The notes beneath the pieces were generated by a model. It was given only the letters and a program-made list of their open reading frames with translations. It did no database searches and was not told the DNA's origin. 64,000 nt of DNA from an uncultured bacterium (GTDB taxonomy: Bacteria; Bacteroidota; Bacteroidia; Bacteroidales; Rikenellaceae). Shown here in pieces: positions 36,282-45,953 of the stretch (its first letter is position 1; each line of letters starts with the position of its first letter). The DNA is taken from positions 1 through 64,000 of the forward strand of contig CAJMNH010000008.1 of assembly GCA_905214725.1 (NCBI GenBank), given 5' to 3'. The position numbers were made by a program, and so were the translations under genes.

Positions 36282-38102
36282 CTACCGATCGAGCGAATGC
36301 ACCAGCCGCCGATTGACTTCGCGCAGACGGTCAGCGTCGACCTTCACCACCTCGCGGTCGTAGGTCGTCAGACCGTTGACCTCGCCCTCAACGTCGGTCG
36401 TCTGGGTATAAACGGCTGCGCTGAAACCGCGTTTCACCAAATCGAACAGCTGCTCGGCATAGGTCACATAGCGATCCGTCACATCCTCCTTGGTCTTGAA
36501 TTCGATGTAGCCCCAATTCTTGTCCGTCGACCAGAGATGGTCTTCGACGGGCAGGCCGATGCCGCCGTACTCGCCCAGCACGTTGACCCGCTTGGCGTCG
36601 TAGAGATACATCTTCGGCGCCGGATAGTTGTGCACGTCAAGCATGTCGCCGCAGTCGCGGTAGTTGCCGCCGCTGGCGGGATTGACCAGCCGCGACGGAT
36701 CGCGCCGCTTGGTCCACGCCGCCACCTCCTCGGCGCGGTACTGTCCCCACGCCTCGTTATAGGGCACCCAGACCACCACCGACGGATGCCGCCCGCAGAA
36801 ATCCATGATCTCGCCCCACTCCTTGTAGTAGTTGGCGAACGACTCCTCCGAACGCTCGGCGTCCGTCCCCGCGCCGTAACGGTGCGGCTCCCACTTGCCC
36901 GTCGACATGTCGCCGCTGGGCATATCCTGCCAGACAAGAACGCCTTCGCGGTCGCAGTGCCAGTACCAACGTTCGGGTTCGACCTTGACGTGCTTGCGGA
37001 TCATATTGAATCCCAGTAGTTTCGTAAATTGAATATCGTAAAGCAGCGCTTCGTCCGTCGGAGCTGTGTAGAGGCCGTCGGGCCACCAACCCTGATCGAG
37101 CGGACCGAAATGGAAGAGCGGCTTGCCGTTGAGCGTCATGCGCTCGATGCCGCTGTCGTCGCGCACCGTCGCGATCTCGCGCAGTGCGGCGTAGGATTCG
37201 GCGCGGTCGATCACCCTGCCGTCACGCACGAGCGTCACGCTCAGATCGTAGAGATAGGGGTCGTCGGGGCTCCACAGGTGCGGTTCGGGAACCGTAAGGT
37301 GCACCGGCTGGCCGACCATGCTGCACTTCTCGGCGAGCATCTTGCCATCGGAGGCGAGCGTCACGCAAACCCGATCGCCTTCGGTGCGGGCGGTTTTCAC
37401 CTCGACCGACAGCACGCCGTTGTGAATGTCGCTGCGCGTCGTCACTGCCTCGATACGGTTGGCGGCGGGAACCGGTTCGATCCACACCGTCTGCCAGATG
37501 CCCGTTACGGGCGTATACCAGATGCCGCGCGGTTTCAAGAGCTGTTTGCCACGGGGCTGAAACCCCTTGTCCGTCGAATCGGTCACTTTGACGGTCAGCT
37601 TCTGCGCTCCTTTCGACAGCAGGGCGGGCGTAATATCGAACGAGAAGGGGGTATAACCGCCCGTATGGCTGCCGACGAGCAGGTCGTTGACATAGACCTC
37701 GGCGCACCAGTCCACCGCTCCGAAATGGAGCAGCACATCGTTGCCCTTGCGCCATGCGGCAGGCACCTCGAACGTGGTTTCGTACCACAGCGCCTCCTGC
37801 GGCGTCACGCCGCGCTGTACGCCCGAAAGCGACGACTCGATGGGGAAAGGCACCAAAATCTTTCCCTGCGTTTGGCCCGGAGCGGCTGCGCCGACCGCAG
37901 TCAGGGAGTAGTTCCACAATCCGTTGAGGTTGCGCCACTCGCTGCGCACGAGTGTCGGACGGGGATATTCGGGCAGCGGAGCTGCGGGATCGACCTCGGC
38001 GGCCCAGCGGGTTTTGATCCGGTCGCCGGCAGGCGCCCACGGCGACTGAGCCGCAGACGTCAGGCAGCCGAGAAGTGCGGCCGCCAGCAAGAGATGTTTC
38101 AT
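36282..38102 (-). CDS. GH2-family glycoside hydrolase (beta-galactosidase-like)
   Basis: A 606-residue exported enzyme with signal peptide MKHLLLAAALLGCLTSAAQ. The sugar-binding jelly-roll includes RPTLVRSEWRNLNGLWNY and GAVDWCAEVYVND. An Ig-like domain follows, then the TIM barrel. The acid/base Glu is in the VWVPYNEAWGQ motif (Asn-Glu pair of clan GH-A), and the nucleophile Glu is likely in NVLGEYGG. It is shorter than LacZ and belongs to the compact Bacteroidales GH2 group that includes beta-galactosidases, beta-glucuronidases and mannosidases; specificity cannot be fixed. The ATG at 38102 gives the signal peptide at the N-terminus; the frame runs up to 38129. Confidence 0.88.
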   Translation of the reverse strand: MKHLLLAAALLGCLTSAAQSPWAPAGDRIKTRWAAEVDPAAPLPEYPRPTLVRSEWRNLNGLWNYSLTAVGAAAPGQTQGKILVPFPIESSLSGVQRGVTPQEALWYETTFEVPAAWRKGNDVLLHFGAVDWCAEVYVNDLLVGSHTGGYTPFSFDITPALLSKGAQKLTVKVTDSTDKGFQPRGKQLLKPRGIWYTPVTGIWQTVWIEPVPAANRIEAVTTRSDIHNGVLSVEVKTARTEGDRVCVTLASDGKMLAEKCSMVGQPVHLTVPEPHLWSPDDPYLYDLSVTLVRDGRVIDRAESYAALREIATVRDDSGIERMTLNGKPLFHFGPLDQGWWPDGLYTAPTDEALLYDIQFTKLLGFNMIRKHVKVEPERWYWHCDREGVLVWQDMPSGDMSTGKWEPHRYGAGTDAERSEESFANYYKEWGEIMDFCGRHPSVVVWVPYNEAWGQYRAEEVAAWTKRRDPSRLVNPASGGNYRDCGDMLDVHNYPAPKMYLYDAKRVNVLGEYGGIGLPVEDHLWSTDKNWGYIEFKTKEDVTDRYVTYAEQLFDLVKRGFSAAVYTQTTDVEGEVNGLTTYDREVVKVDADRLREVNRRLVHSLDR

Positions 38103-38202
38103 AGACGAGTAGGTTTGTAGTTTGGGCAAGGAACGTGCAAGCCGAGCGCAGAGGCCGATTCATCCGGCTCTGTCGGGGCGCCACCTATCCATGCCGATTG
38201 GA

Positions 38203-38245
38203 CAAAGATAAAAAAATCCCGGCAGAAAGCGACGCTCCGCCGGAA
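38203..38245 (-). promoter_or_regulatory. GH2 promoter overlapping the terminator of the envelope operon
   Basis: TATCTTTG on the minus strand (38203-38210) is a -7 box for the GH2 gene. An imperfect hairpin (CCGGC.../...GCCGG, about 38216-38245) followed on the minus strand by ATTTTTTT ends the preceding OstA-like gene; the two signals abut. Confidence 0.55.
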
Positions 38246-38266
38246 TTTTTTCCGAATCTCGACCGG

Positions 38267-40699
38267 TTACTCTTCACGCTCGTCCCTCTCGGGCGGACGC
38301 CAGCCCAGCGAGTACATCCACTCGATCACGTCGGGCCGCACCACGTCGTCGCGGTCGCTCCACCGGCGGCTCTCGATCAGCCGCCGTTTGAAAGCGTCGA
38401 TACGCGCCGCAATCGGGAACTGCGGACGGGACTGGCGGCTCTTGACCTCGCGGATCGAAGGTCGGATCGTCCGGTCGAAAACATCGCGCTGCGTCGGGCG
38501 GCGCTTGGCCTCCCACTTGAAATCCTTCAGGAAGAGCGCCACGTCGGGCGGAATCTTGTCCATCGGATAGATCGTATAGACGGGATTGTTGCGGTAGGTG
38601 ATCTCCACCACCTGTTTCTGCTCGATGTAGAAGGTCATGTCGCCGCTTTCGAGCACCAACAGACCGATGATGTCGGGCGCGTCGTCCTCCTGCATGAAAT
38701 AGATGGTCTGAGCGTTGCCCTTCACGTCGTTGCGATAAATCTGGTTGTCGCGGAACAGGGCGGTCATCGTCTTGCCCGCCACCTGATTGTAATGCATCGT
38801 ATCCAATTCCGAGATCATCAGCGGCCGCCCGACGAACTCCGCCCGCACGATCTGGCTGTTGGCGGTAAAGATGTCCATCACGTCCGAGGTGATCTGGCTG
38901 TTCTGATTCCACAGCACGGGATCGATATAGAGGTGGATGGTCGAGTCGCGCGAAATGGCCGTCAGCGAATCGCACACCGACTGGAAATCGGAACGGTAGA
39001 TGCGCACGTTATGGAAGCCCTTGATCAACCGGTAGACCGTATCGCGCGCAATCGAATCGAGCGAGTCGGCAGGCAGCAGCCCCAGCGAATCGAGCAGCAT
39101 CGAATCCAATCCCAGCGAGTCGAGCGACAGGGAATCCGCCGCCAGCGAATCCGCTTCGGACGTCCGCCGCTCCAACGAATCGAGCGCCACGGTGTCGACC
39201 GGCTCGGGAAGTCCCAGCTTGGCGCGCCGCCGCGCCGCCTTTTCCGCCCGTTTGGCCGCCAGACGGGCATTGCGCAGCGAATCCTTCGCCTTCTGGGCAT
39301 CGAGCTTCGCACGGGTCTTGGCCAGACGGCGCGCCGCGATCGTATCGAGTTTGGCCTGACGCTCGGCAGCGCGTTTCGCTTTCAGCTCGGCTTTTTCCTT
39401 GGCCGCCGCCTCGCGCAGCAACTGCCGGCGCTGTTCCTTGGTCATCACCACCGTATCCTGCCGCAACGAATCCGCCGCAAGAGAGTCGGCCCGCAACGAA
39501 TCCGCCGCCAGCGAATCCCGACGCAGCGTATCCGTGCGCTGCGACAGCGTCACGGAATCCGAACGTTCCGTACCGGACGGCTCCATATCGGACGACGTAA
39601 TTCTTCGGGCCGGAACGACCGGCGCACCGGGCATCGCCGGCGCCGTCGAATCGGCGGAAACATGCAGCAGCGAATCGGCGCGCAACGAATCTGCGAGCAG
39701 AGCGGCGGCGCGCAGCGAATCGGCGCGCTGCTTGGCGGGATCGATCGTATAGAGATACATCGAGTCGGCCGCCATGAAGAGCGAATCGCCCTGCGACGTA
39801 TCGTAGCTCACCACCGCAGGACGGCGCGTGAGGAAAGCATCGCCCGGCTCTTTCCAATACTCGCCGAAATCGCCGAAAGCGAGTACCTTGTGTTCCGTAT
39901 CGTCGAGCTGGATATTGCTGCGCAGCACGGCATGGCCGGCGAGCTTGTAATAATCGATCGAATCGCTCCACACCTCCTGCTTCTCGGTAAGGATGTAACC
40001 GTTTTCGGTAACGGTATACAACTCGTCGGGCTTGTCGTACTGGCCGCGATCGGCATAGAGGTAGTCGCCCTGCGTATTCCAGATATTCGTATTGCGAAAA
40101 TAGTAGGCATGGTCGGTCGTCAGATTGTAGATCACCGAATCGCCTTTGAGATCGTACTCCTCGCTGTGAATTTCGACCTGATCCACGCAGATCACCGTAC
40201 GGTCGTTGGCATAGTAGTACCCGCGATCCGATTCGAGCTGGTTCTCGCGGTTGGTCACCACGCCGCCTTCGGAGAATTCGCCGATGTTGGACTTGGTGTT
40301 GAAACGGAATTTATAGGTATAGAGCGTCGCGTCGCCGTCGACCACCTTCACCAGATCGGAATAGACGTTGGCCACGTGCGTTTCGCCGTTGTAATCGGCG
40401 CGGTCGCCGTAGACATAGGTTTCGTTCTTGTTGATGAGCACGTTGCCGAAGCACTCCATATGCTTCTCGCTGTAACGCACGGCGCTGTCGCACGTGATGA
40501 CCGCGCCGCTGTGATAGAAAGCAACGTTTCCGACCAGACAGACCGCAGAGGTGTCCTTAAAATCGATCGGGTACATCACATCGGCTTTCAGATCGACGAC
40601 TTTCTTCTCGGGCTGCGCGGCGCCACGTCCGCCCGGTTGGGCGAACATCATCGTGCCTACGGCAAACAACACGAGCGATATGATCAGAAATCGTTTCAA
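38267..40699 (-). CDS. OstA/LptA-like envelope protein with DSL-repeat insert
   Basis: An 810-residue exported protein. The N-terminal 300 residues contain repeated LptA/OstA-type beta strands (VCLVGNVAFYHSGAVITCD, MECFGNVLINKNETYVYGD), the fold that bridges LPS between membranes. Residues from about 315 to 540 are a low-complexity insert rich in Asp-Ser-Leu repeats (ADSLRADSLAADSL) and a basic Ala/Lys/Arg coiled-coil stretch. The C-terminal third returns to the OstA pattern (MDIFTANSQIVRAEFVG, NDVKGNAQTIYF). It is last in an operon with two SurA-like proteins, whose E. coli relatives fold the LPS-export barrel. A role in LPS or outer-membrane biogenesis is inferred. Confidence 0.78.
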   Translation of the reverse strand: MKRFLIISLVLFAVGTMMFAQPGGRGAAQPEKKVVDLKADVMYPIDFKDTSAVCLVGNVAFYHSGAVITCDSAVRYSEKHMECFGNVLINKNETYVYGDRADYNGETHVANVYSDLVKVVDGDATLYTYKFRFNTKSNIGEFSEGGVVTNRENQLESDRGYYYANDRTVICVDQVEIHSEEYDLKGDSVIYNLTTDHAYYFRNTNIWNTQGDYLYADRGQYDKPDELYTVTENGYILTEKQEVWSDSIDYYKLAGHAVLRSNIQLDDTEHKVLAFGDFGEYWKEPGDAFLTRRPAVVSYDTSQGDSLFMAADSMYLYTIDPAKQRADSLRAAALLADSLRADSLLHVSADSTAPAMPGAPVVPARRITSSDMEPSGTERSDSVTLSQRTDTLRRDSLAADSLRADSLAADSLRQDTVVMTKEQRRQLLREAAAKEKAELKAKRAAERQAKLDTIAARRLAKTRAKLDAQKAKDSLRNARLAAKRAEKAARRRAKLGLPEPVDTVALDSLERRTSEADSLAADSLSLDSLGLDSMLLDSLGLLPADSLDSIARDTVYRLIKGFHNVRIYRSDFQSVCDSLTAISRDSTIHLYIDPVLWNQNSQITSDVMDIFTANSQIVRAEFVGRPLMISELDTMHYNQVAGKTMTALFRDNQIYRNDVKGNAQTIYFMQEDDAPDIIGLLVLESGDMTFYIEQKQVVEITYRNNPVYTIYPMDKIPPDVALFLKDFKWEAKRRPTQRDVFDRTIRPSIREVKSRQSRPQFPIAARIDAFKRRLIESRRWSDRDDVVRPDVIEWMYSLGWRPPERDEREE
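39040..39740 (-). repeat. Region coding Asp-Ser-Leu repeats
   Basis: GCGAATC-type units (plus-strand sense) recur many times in two clusters, about 39040-39180 and 39460-39740, giving xDSL repeats in the OstA-like protein. Confidence 0.7.
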
Positions 40700-40796
40700 A
40701 CGGATGTATCTTTCAAAAAACAGGCCGTCCGCCGCACTCCGGCGCCGGACGGGAACGGACTACCGACCGACAAGCCGCCTGCGACGGGCCTTTGTC

Positions 40797-42203
40797 CTAT
40801 TTTACCCAGTGTTTGTTGGCAAACTCCCCGTCGCGGAACTCGGGATCGATATAGACGTACATCCCGTCGATCTTCTTGGAGAGCCACTCGCCGAAAACCT
40901 TTTCCTGCTTGCGGTTCAGCGCCATCTGCTCCAACCGGAGATAATCGCCGTTGAGCGAGGCGGTATGCGTGGGAATAATCTGGACCAGCTTTACGATTTT
41001 GCTCAACTGATTGCCGTTCATATCCTGCGTCTGATAGGCCGACGAGATCTCCCCCTCTTTGAGCTGCGACAGCATGCGGAAATCGGCGATGGCGCTCGGC
41101 CCCATGTTACCGAAATCCTCTTTGAGGAACTTCGTGGCCGTATACCGCGCATCGGTGGCATTGTAATGCTCCAACAACTCGTGGTTGGTCACGATGCCGC
41201 CGTTCTGACGCGAATAGGGATCGTCCGAGAAACGCAGGGCCGCATCCTCGAACGTCAGCGAATCCTTGCGGATCAGGTTGGCGAGGCTGTCCAGCTGGCG
41301 GTCGGGCTCGGAAAGCTCCTCGGTCGTATAGGTCGGACGGATCAGGATGTGACGGCAGTGGTAAAGATTGCCTTTCTTATCGATAAGCTGGATAAGGTGG
41401 AAACCGTACTGCGTCTCCACGACCTCCGAGATCTGCCCTGGCTTCAACTCCGAAAGCGCGTCGGCGAAAGGCTGCACGAAGGTCTGCAACGTCGCAGGCT
41501 CCATCTCGCCGCCGTGCAGCGCGGAACCGTCGACCGAATAGATGCGCGCCAGCAGATCGAACTTGGCGTCGCCCGTGATGATGCGCTCGCGCATCTCCAG
41601 CAGGCGTTCGCGCGCACGACGCTTGGCCTCGTCGATCGACTTGGGAAATTTGGTGATGTGGGCGTAGACGTACTGGTCGCCGATCATGGGCAGACTGTCT
41701 TTGTCGATCTGCTTGTAGAAACGCTCCACCTCGCCGGGAATGACCGTCACCTTGCCGATCACCTCGCGCTGCATGCCCGAGGCGTAAGCCTCCTCTTCGT
41801 AGCGGCGGCGCAGATTTTCGCGGATATTGAAAATCGGGTTGTGCATCTTCGCCTCGACCGCCGGAATAGTCCCCTCCTGAGCGATCAGGTCCTGCACCTC
41901 CTCTTCGACGCGGGCCATGATTTCGGTCTTCATGATCTCCACCGAGTCGATGAGCGCCTGATTGTACAACAGTTTCTGCATCATCAGCTGTTCGAGCGCC
42001 TCGTTCATCGGATCGCGGTCGGAGGTATATCCCTGCTCGCGGCGCGACTCGGTCAACCGCCGCGCGGTGTTCTCCACTTCGGAGTAGGTGATCGACGAAC
42101 CGCCCACGACGGCCACGACCTTGTCCAGCATCACCTGCTGGGCCCGCACGCCGAAGGCGCAAACCGCCAGCGCAGCACAACACAGAATCTTCGCAAATCT
42201 CAT
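40797..42203 (-). CDS. SurA-like periplasmic peptidyl-prolyl isomerase
   Basis: A 468-residue exported protein (signal to VRAQQ). The SurA N-terminal chaperone domain is seen in VMLDKVVAVVGGSSITYSEVE, with EALEQLMMQKLLYNQAL. Two parvulin domains follow, the first around YVYAHITKFP with GLHPGGEM-like HGGEMEP, the second beginning YHCRHILIRP with FSDDPYSRQNGG. SurA escorts outer-membrane proteins through the periplasm. It lies between a SurA-like lipoprotein and the OstA-like gene, ten bases after the former. The gene order supports a shared role in outer-membrane assembly. Confidence 0.92.
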   Translation of the reverse strand: MRFAKILCCAALAVCAFGVRAQQVMLDKVVAVVGGSSITYSEVENTARRLTESRREQGYTSDRDPMNEALEQLMMQKLLYNQALIDSVEIMKTEIMARVEEEVQDLIAQEGTIPAVEAKMHNPIFNIRENLRRRYEEEAYASGMQREVIGKVTVIPGEVERFYKQIDKDSLPMIGDQYVYAHITKFPKSIDEAKRRARERLLEMRERIITGDAKFDLLARIYSVDGSALHGGEMEPATLQTFVQPFADALSELKPGQISEVVETQYGFHLIQLIDKKGNLYHCRHILIRPTYTTEELSEPDRQLDSLANLIRKDSLTFEDAALRFSDDPYSRQNGGIVTNHELLEHYNATDARYTATKFLKEDFGNMGPSAIADFRMLSQLKEGEISSAYQTQDMNGNQLSKIVKLVQIIPTHTASLNGDYLRLEQMALNRKQEKVFGEWLSKKIDGMYVYIDPEFRDGEFANKHWVK

Positions 42204-42213
42204 ATCGTCAAGT

Positions 42214-43086
42214 CTAATTATTCTTATTCCCGTAAATTTTCGCCTCGCCCTCCGCCAGCGCCGCCTCGACCAGCTCCTCCTCGTGCGTCCGAATCACCTC
42301 GGCCTGCCGCAGGTTGAAAAGGATGCGGCGGATCGTAGCCCGACGCGTTTCGAGCGGCGCCGTCTCGCCGCTGCCGACCACATCCGTGACGAGGAAGTAG
42401 TACTGCGACTCGTTATCGCGCAGCTGCTGCAATTCGCCGGCTTTGATCATCCGTTCCGAAGCCGTCCCCTGACGCAACGGCAGATTGGCCGTAAAATCGC
42501 TCCATGCCGTCCACTCCGAATACTCTTTCAGTTCAAAATCGTTTTTGGCGCAAATGTCCGACAAATCCTGCAAGCGGTCGGCCGAACGGGCTTTGATCAG
42601 ATCGCGCAACTTGGCCGACTGGCGGTAGTGATCCGGGAAACGCACGATACGCCCCTTGACCAGCGGCCGGTCGAGCTTGAACTCCGCCTTGTGCGCATTG
42701 TAGTAAGCCGCGATATCCTGCTCGGTAAAAGTCGTGTCGATACGTTCGTCCACATAGTGCTGATCGAGTTTGCGGATCAACAGCGACTGACGGTAAGCCT
42801 CGACCTTCGCCTCGATATCTTCGGCCGAGGCGGAAAAGAGCTGTTCGGCTTCCAGCAATTTAAGTTGTTTGCCGATCCATTTCCGCACGTACAGTTCGGC
42901 GAATGCAGCGCTGTCGTCGCCGGTCAGCCCTTTGGGAAGCGCCCGCCCGAGCTCCTGTTCGTCGAGCGTCGCACCGCCCACCTTGGCCAACGTACGCCCG
43001 CCGCCGATATTCATCGACGGCATCTCCCGACAACCGAAAGCCGCCAGCAGCAGGACACCGACCGTTATCTTCTTCGCAATTCGCAT
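42214..43086 (-). CDS. SurA-like chaperone lipoprotein
   Basis: A 290-residue protein with a short lipoprotein signal (MRIAKKITVGVLLLAAFGC). The mature part has the SurA/PpiC N-terminal arrangement: a short strand (TLAKVGGATLDEQELGRAL), a helical bundle with WIGKQLKLLEAEQL, and a C-terminal helix ending in NLRQAEVIRTHEEELVEAALAEG. A complete parvulin domain is not clear, so it may be a chaperone only. It is the first gene of the three-gene envelope operon, with a promoter almost at its start codon. Confidence 0.82.
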   Translation of the reverse strand: MRIAKKITVGVLLLAAFGCREMPSMNIGGGRTLAKVGGATLDEQELGRALPKGLTGDDSAAFAELYVRKWIGKQLKLLEAEQLFSASAEDIEAKVEAYRQSLLIRKLDQHYVDERIDTTFTEQDIAAYYNAHKAEFKLDRPLVKGRIVRFPDHYRQSAKLRDLIKARSADRLQDLSDICAKNDFELKEYSEWTAWSDFTANLPLRQGTASERMIKAGELQQLRDNESQYYFLVTDVVGSGETAPLETRRATIRRILFNLRQAEVIRTHEEELVEAALAEGEAKIYGNKNN

Positions 43087-43096
43087 ATCCGATGGG

Positions 43097-43130
43097 CAAA
43101 GATATAATTTTTACCGCAAAAGAACGCAAA
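43097..43130 (-). promoter_or_regulatory. Promoter of the envelope operon
   Basis: On the minus strand, TTTG (43127-43130), 22-base spacer, TATCTTTG (43097-43104). The predicted start is only about 4 bases before the ATG at 43086, so the mRNA would be nearly leaderless. Confidence 0.6.
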
Positions 43131-43140
43131 TCCGCTCGGA

Positions 43141-44115
43141 TTATTGTGCTTCGGCGGCTGCCCGCTCCTGCTGCCGCAGACGCGCGATTGTCTTCCAAAC
43201 CATATAACCGGCCAACAGGAAGATCCCGAGCGAAACGCCGTAAACCGCCGTATAGAGCATCCCCAGACCGTGACCGGCCATCAATTCATGCAACGTGGTG
43301 TGCGCATACCCGAGCGTGAGCAGCAGCATGGCCAGCGCATTGTTGAACGCATGCAGGATAACGGTGATATAAAGCGAATTGGAACGAATGTAAATAAATC
43401 CGAGTACCAGCCCCATCACGAAGGCGTTGACGACGGCCGCCGGATAAAAATGGATCACGCCGAAAAAGACCGCCGAAAAGAGCAGCCCGTAGGCAGCGCC
43501 GCCTTTGGCGCGGGCGGCGTCGAGCAGAATGCCCCGACAGAGGAACTCCTCCAAGAGCGGCGCCATTACCACCGTGAGCAGCAGCGCCTTCACGCCCCGA
43601 CCGTAGAAATCGGGAATTTCGGGCAGCAGTTGCAGCATCGGCTCCAACACGATGTTGGTCGCCGCCATCAGGATCATCCCCCACAGGATCAGCACGGGAT
43701 TCAACCCCCGGGCGGCATAACGTCCCATCCGGTGATTTCCTTTGCGCAAACGGCGATAGAGCAGCGTCAGCACGATCATCAGTCCCATCGTCACCGGATA
43801 AGCATAGAAATTGAACTGCGCGGCCGCCGCCTGCGCCTGTTCCGCAACGACCTCGTCGGCGCTGTTCAACGCGGCGGCGTCCGGCATCTTCGCACCGGCA
43901 AGCAGCATCACGAGCGCCACGACCAGCTGAATGACGACAAACAGCCCCACGAGCGCCAGCAGATCGTACCATGTGGGAAATTTGTAGCGCGGCGCAACCG
44001 GTTCAGCCGGATCAATCGGGCCGGAAGCCGCCTTTTCGCCGCCTTCCGTCGCGAGCGGGTTCGTATCGTCTATGGAGACGGGGATTTCCTCCCCGTGCGA
44101 TTTTCTGAATTTCAT
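43141..44115 (-). CDS. CPBP-family intramembrane metalloprotease
   Basis: A 324-residue inner-membrane protein with about eight helices after an N-terminal cytosolic stretch. The three CPBP/Abi motifs are present: LLEEFLCRGIL (EExxxR), FFGVIHF, and ILHAFNNALAML (HxxxN). Relatives are Rce1-type proteases; in bacteria they serve in bacteriocin immunity, signal cutting or unknown roles. The ATG at 44115 is chosen over an upstream in-frame start because MKFRKSH opens well and the next frame segment overlaps the promoter. It is divergent from parA. Confidence 0.88.
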   Translation of the reverse strand: MKFRKSHGEEIPVSIDDTNPLATEGGEKAASGPIDPAEPVAPRYKFPTWYDLLALVGLFVVIQLVVALVMLLAGAKMPDAAALNSADEVVAEQAQAAAAQFNFYAYPVTMGLMIVLTLLYRRLRKGNHRMGRYAARGLNPVLILWGMILMAATNIVLEPMLQLLPEIPDFYGRGVKALLLTVVMAPLLEEFLCRGILLDAARAKGGAAYGLLFSAVFFGVIHFYPAAVVNAFVMGLVLGFIYIRSNSLYITVILHAFNNALAMLLLTLGYAHTTLHELMAGHGLGMLYTAVYGVSLGIFLLAGYMVWKTIARLRQQERAAAEAQ

Positions 44116-44149
44116 CGGGATAACTTTCACGATCAACGGTTCGAGAGAT

Positions 44150-44208
44150 CAAAGGTAAGCATTTTTTCGGGAACGTTGCTGAATTTCGATTTAAATTCAC
44201 TAAATTTG
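44150..44208. promoter_or_regulatory. Divergent -7 elements for the CPBP gene and parA
   Basis: TACCTTTG on the minus strand (44150-44157) faces the CPBP gene; TAAATTTG on the plus strand (44201-44208) faces parA, 26 bases before its ATG. A GTTG 22 bases upstream of the latter is a weak -33 box. Confidence 0.55.
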
Positions 44209-44233
44209 CCCAATTGTAAACCCTTTTTACAAC

Positions 44234-45004
44234 ATGGCAAAAATCATCGCACTCGCAAACCAGAAAGGCGGCGTAGGGAAGACTACGACGGCCATCAATC
44301 TGGCCGCTTCGCTGGCTATTCTCGGCAAGAAAGTGCTGCTGCTCGACGCCGATCCGCAGGCCAATGCCACGTCGGGACTGGGCTTCGATATCAACGCCGA
44401 CGGCATCTACGAATGTATCACCGGCGCGCGCCGAGCCTCCGAAGTCATCCTCCGCAGCGAGGACGTCAAGCGACTGTGGTTGCTGCCGTCGAGCATCGAT
44501 CTGGTGGCCGCCGACACCGAACTCCCGAAGATGGAGGAAGGGCACTACGTCATCAAAAAAATCCTCGCCGAGGTGCGCGACGACTACGACTACGTGCTCG
44601 TCGACTGCTCGCCTTCGCTGGGCTACACCACGGTCAACGTTCTCACGGCCGCCGATTCGGTGCTGATTCCCGTGCAGTGCGAATATCTTGCCCTCGAAGG
44701 GTTGAGCAAGTTGCTCAATACGATCAAGATCGTCAAAAGCGGCCTGAATCCCGCGCTCGAAATCGAAGGGTTCCTGCTGACGATGTACATGCGCAACCGC
44801 CTGAACAATCAGGTGGCTACCGAGGTGCGCGAGCATTTCGGACCGTTGACGTTCGACACAATAATCCAGCGCAACATTCGTTTGGGTGAAGCCCCCTCGC
44901 ACGGGAAGCCCGTCATGTTGTACGACGCGGCCGCTTCGGGTTCGGTCAACTACCTCAATCTGGCCAAAGAGTTGTTGAAGAAAAACAGAATAAACGGGAA
45001 ATGA
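44234..45004 (+). CDS. parA: Chromosome-partitioning ATPase ParA (Soj)
   Basis: A 256-residue cytosolic ATPase of the chromosomal Soj type, without the N-terminal DNA-binding domain of plasmid ParA. The deviant Walker A is KGGVGKTT at 11-18, the A' motif is LLLDADPQANATSG, and Walker B is YVLVDCSPSLGYTTVN. It forms ATP-dependent dimers on DNA, which move ParB-bound origins. parB follows after 85 bases. The combination with DUF5683 and mltD is common in Bacteroidales chromosomes. No parS site was recognised in the window. Confidence 0.96.
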   Translation: MAKIIALANQKGGVGKTTTAINLAASLAILGKKVLLLDADPQANATSGLGFDINADGIYECITGARRASEVILRSEDVKRLWLLPSSIDLVAADTELPKMEEGHYVIKKILAEVRDDYDYVLVDCSPSLGYTTVNVLTAADSVLIPVQCEYLALEGLSKLLNTIKIVKSGLNPALEIEGFLLTMYMRNRLNNQVATEVREHFGPLTFDTIIQRNIRLGEAPSHGKPVMLYDAAASGSVNYLNLAKELLKKNRINGK

Positions 45005-45089
45005 GCATCGGCAGGCGGCCGGATATCCGGCAGGCGATGCGGGAAGCGACGCAACGGTCGGTTCTCTTTTTCATTTAATTACGGATAGT

Positions 45090-45950
45090 ATGAAACAGAA
45101 GGGATTAGGCAGGGGATTGGACGCCATTTTCGGCAACGACCACCTCGATGCGAAACTCAAACCGATGACCGAGATGGCTGAAATCGCCGTCAGCGAGATC
45201 ATTCCCAATCCCACGCAGCCGCGCACGCAGTTCGATGAGGAGGCGCTCGACGAGTTGGCCGACTCGATCCGAACGCTGGGCGTCATTCAGCCCATCACGG
45301 TCAAGCGTCAGGGCGACGGGAAATACATTATCATCAGCGGCGAACGCCGCTGGCGCGCCGCACAGCGCGCCGACGTGGAGACGCTGCCCGCCTACATTCG
45401 CGAGGTGGACGACGAAAACCTGCACGCCATGGCCCTCGTGGAAAACATCCAGCGGCAGGACCTCAACGCGATCGAAATCGCGCTGGGAATGCAGCGACTG
45501 ATCGACGAGTGCAGTCTCACGCAGGACGCGCTGTCGGAGAAGGTGGGCAAGAAACGTTCGACCGTCTCCAATTTCCTGCGGCTACTCAAACTGCCCGATG
45601 AAATCCAGTTGGCGCTCAAAGAGGGACTCATCTCCGCCGGCCACGCCAAGGCTATCGCCGGAGCGCCCGCCGACAAACAGCTGCATCTGCTCAAACGCTG
45701 CATCAAGAAAGGGCTTTCCGTGCGTCAGATCGAAGATCTGGTACGTTCGCTCAACGCCGAACGCACCGCACCGGCTGCCGAAGACGAGGAGTATCCCGAA
45801 AGCTACCTGCGGCTGGTGGAGCAGCTCGAACGTTTCTTCTCGCAGGAAATCAGCATCAAACGTTCGAAAAACGGCGGCGGCAAGATCGTCATCGATTTCG
45901 CCGACGACGCCGACATTGAAAAATTCCTCAACCGTTTCGCCGGCAACTGA
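45090..45950 (+). CDS. parB: Chromosome-partitioning protein ParB
   Basis: A 286-residue cytosolic CTPase and parS-binding protein. The N-terminal start MKQKGLGRGLDAIFG is typical. The CTP-binding box is seen as GERRWRAAQ, after PNPTQPRTQFDEEALDELADSI. The helix-turn-helix is LTQDALSEKVGKKRSTVSNFLRL. A C-terminal dimerisation region ends in IDFADDADIEKFLNRFAGN. The stop overlaps closely with the next gene (three bases apart), so parB and the DUF5683 gene are one transcript. Confidence 0.96.
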   Translation: MKQKGLGRGLDAIFGNDHLDAKLKPMTEMAEIAVSEIIPNPTQPRTQFDEEALDELADSIRTLGVIQPITVKRQGDGKYIIISGERRWRAAQRADVETLPAYIREVDDENLHAMALVENIQRQDLNAIEIALGMQRLIDECSLTQDALSEKVGKKRSTVSNFLRLLKLPDEIQLALKEGLISAGHAKAIAGAPADKQLHLLKRCIKKGLSVRQIEDLVRSLNAERTAPAAEDEEYPESYLRLVEQLERFFSQEISIKRSKNGGGKIVIDFADDADIEKFLNRFAGN

Positions 45951-45953
45951 CGC

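Noticed and set aside
38135..40954. 939-codon open frame antisense to the OstA-like gene
   Set aside because: It spans gene borders on the other strand, is rich in Arg, His and Ile-Gly repeats that mirror the DSL repeats, and has no family.
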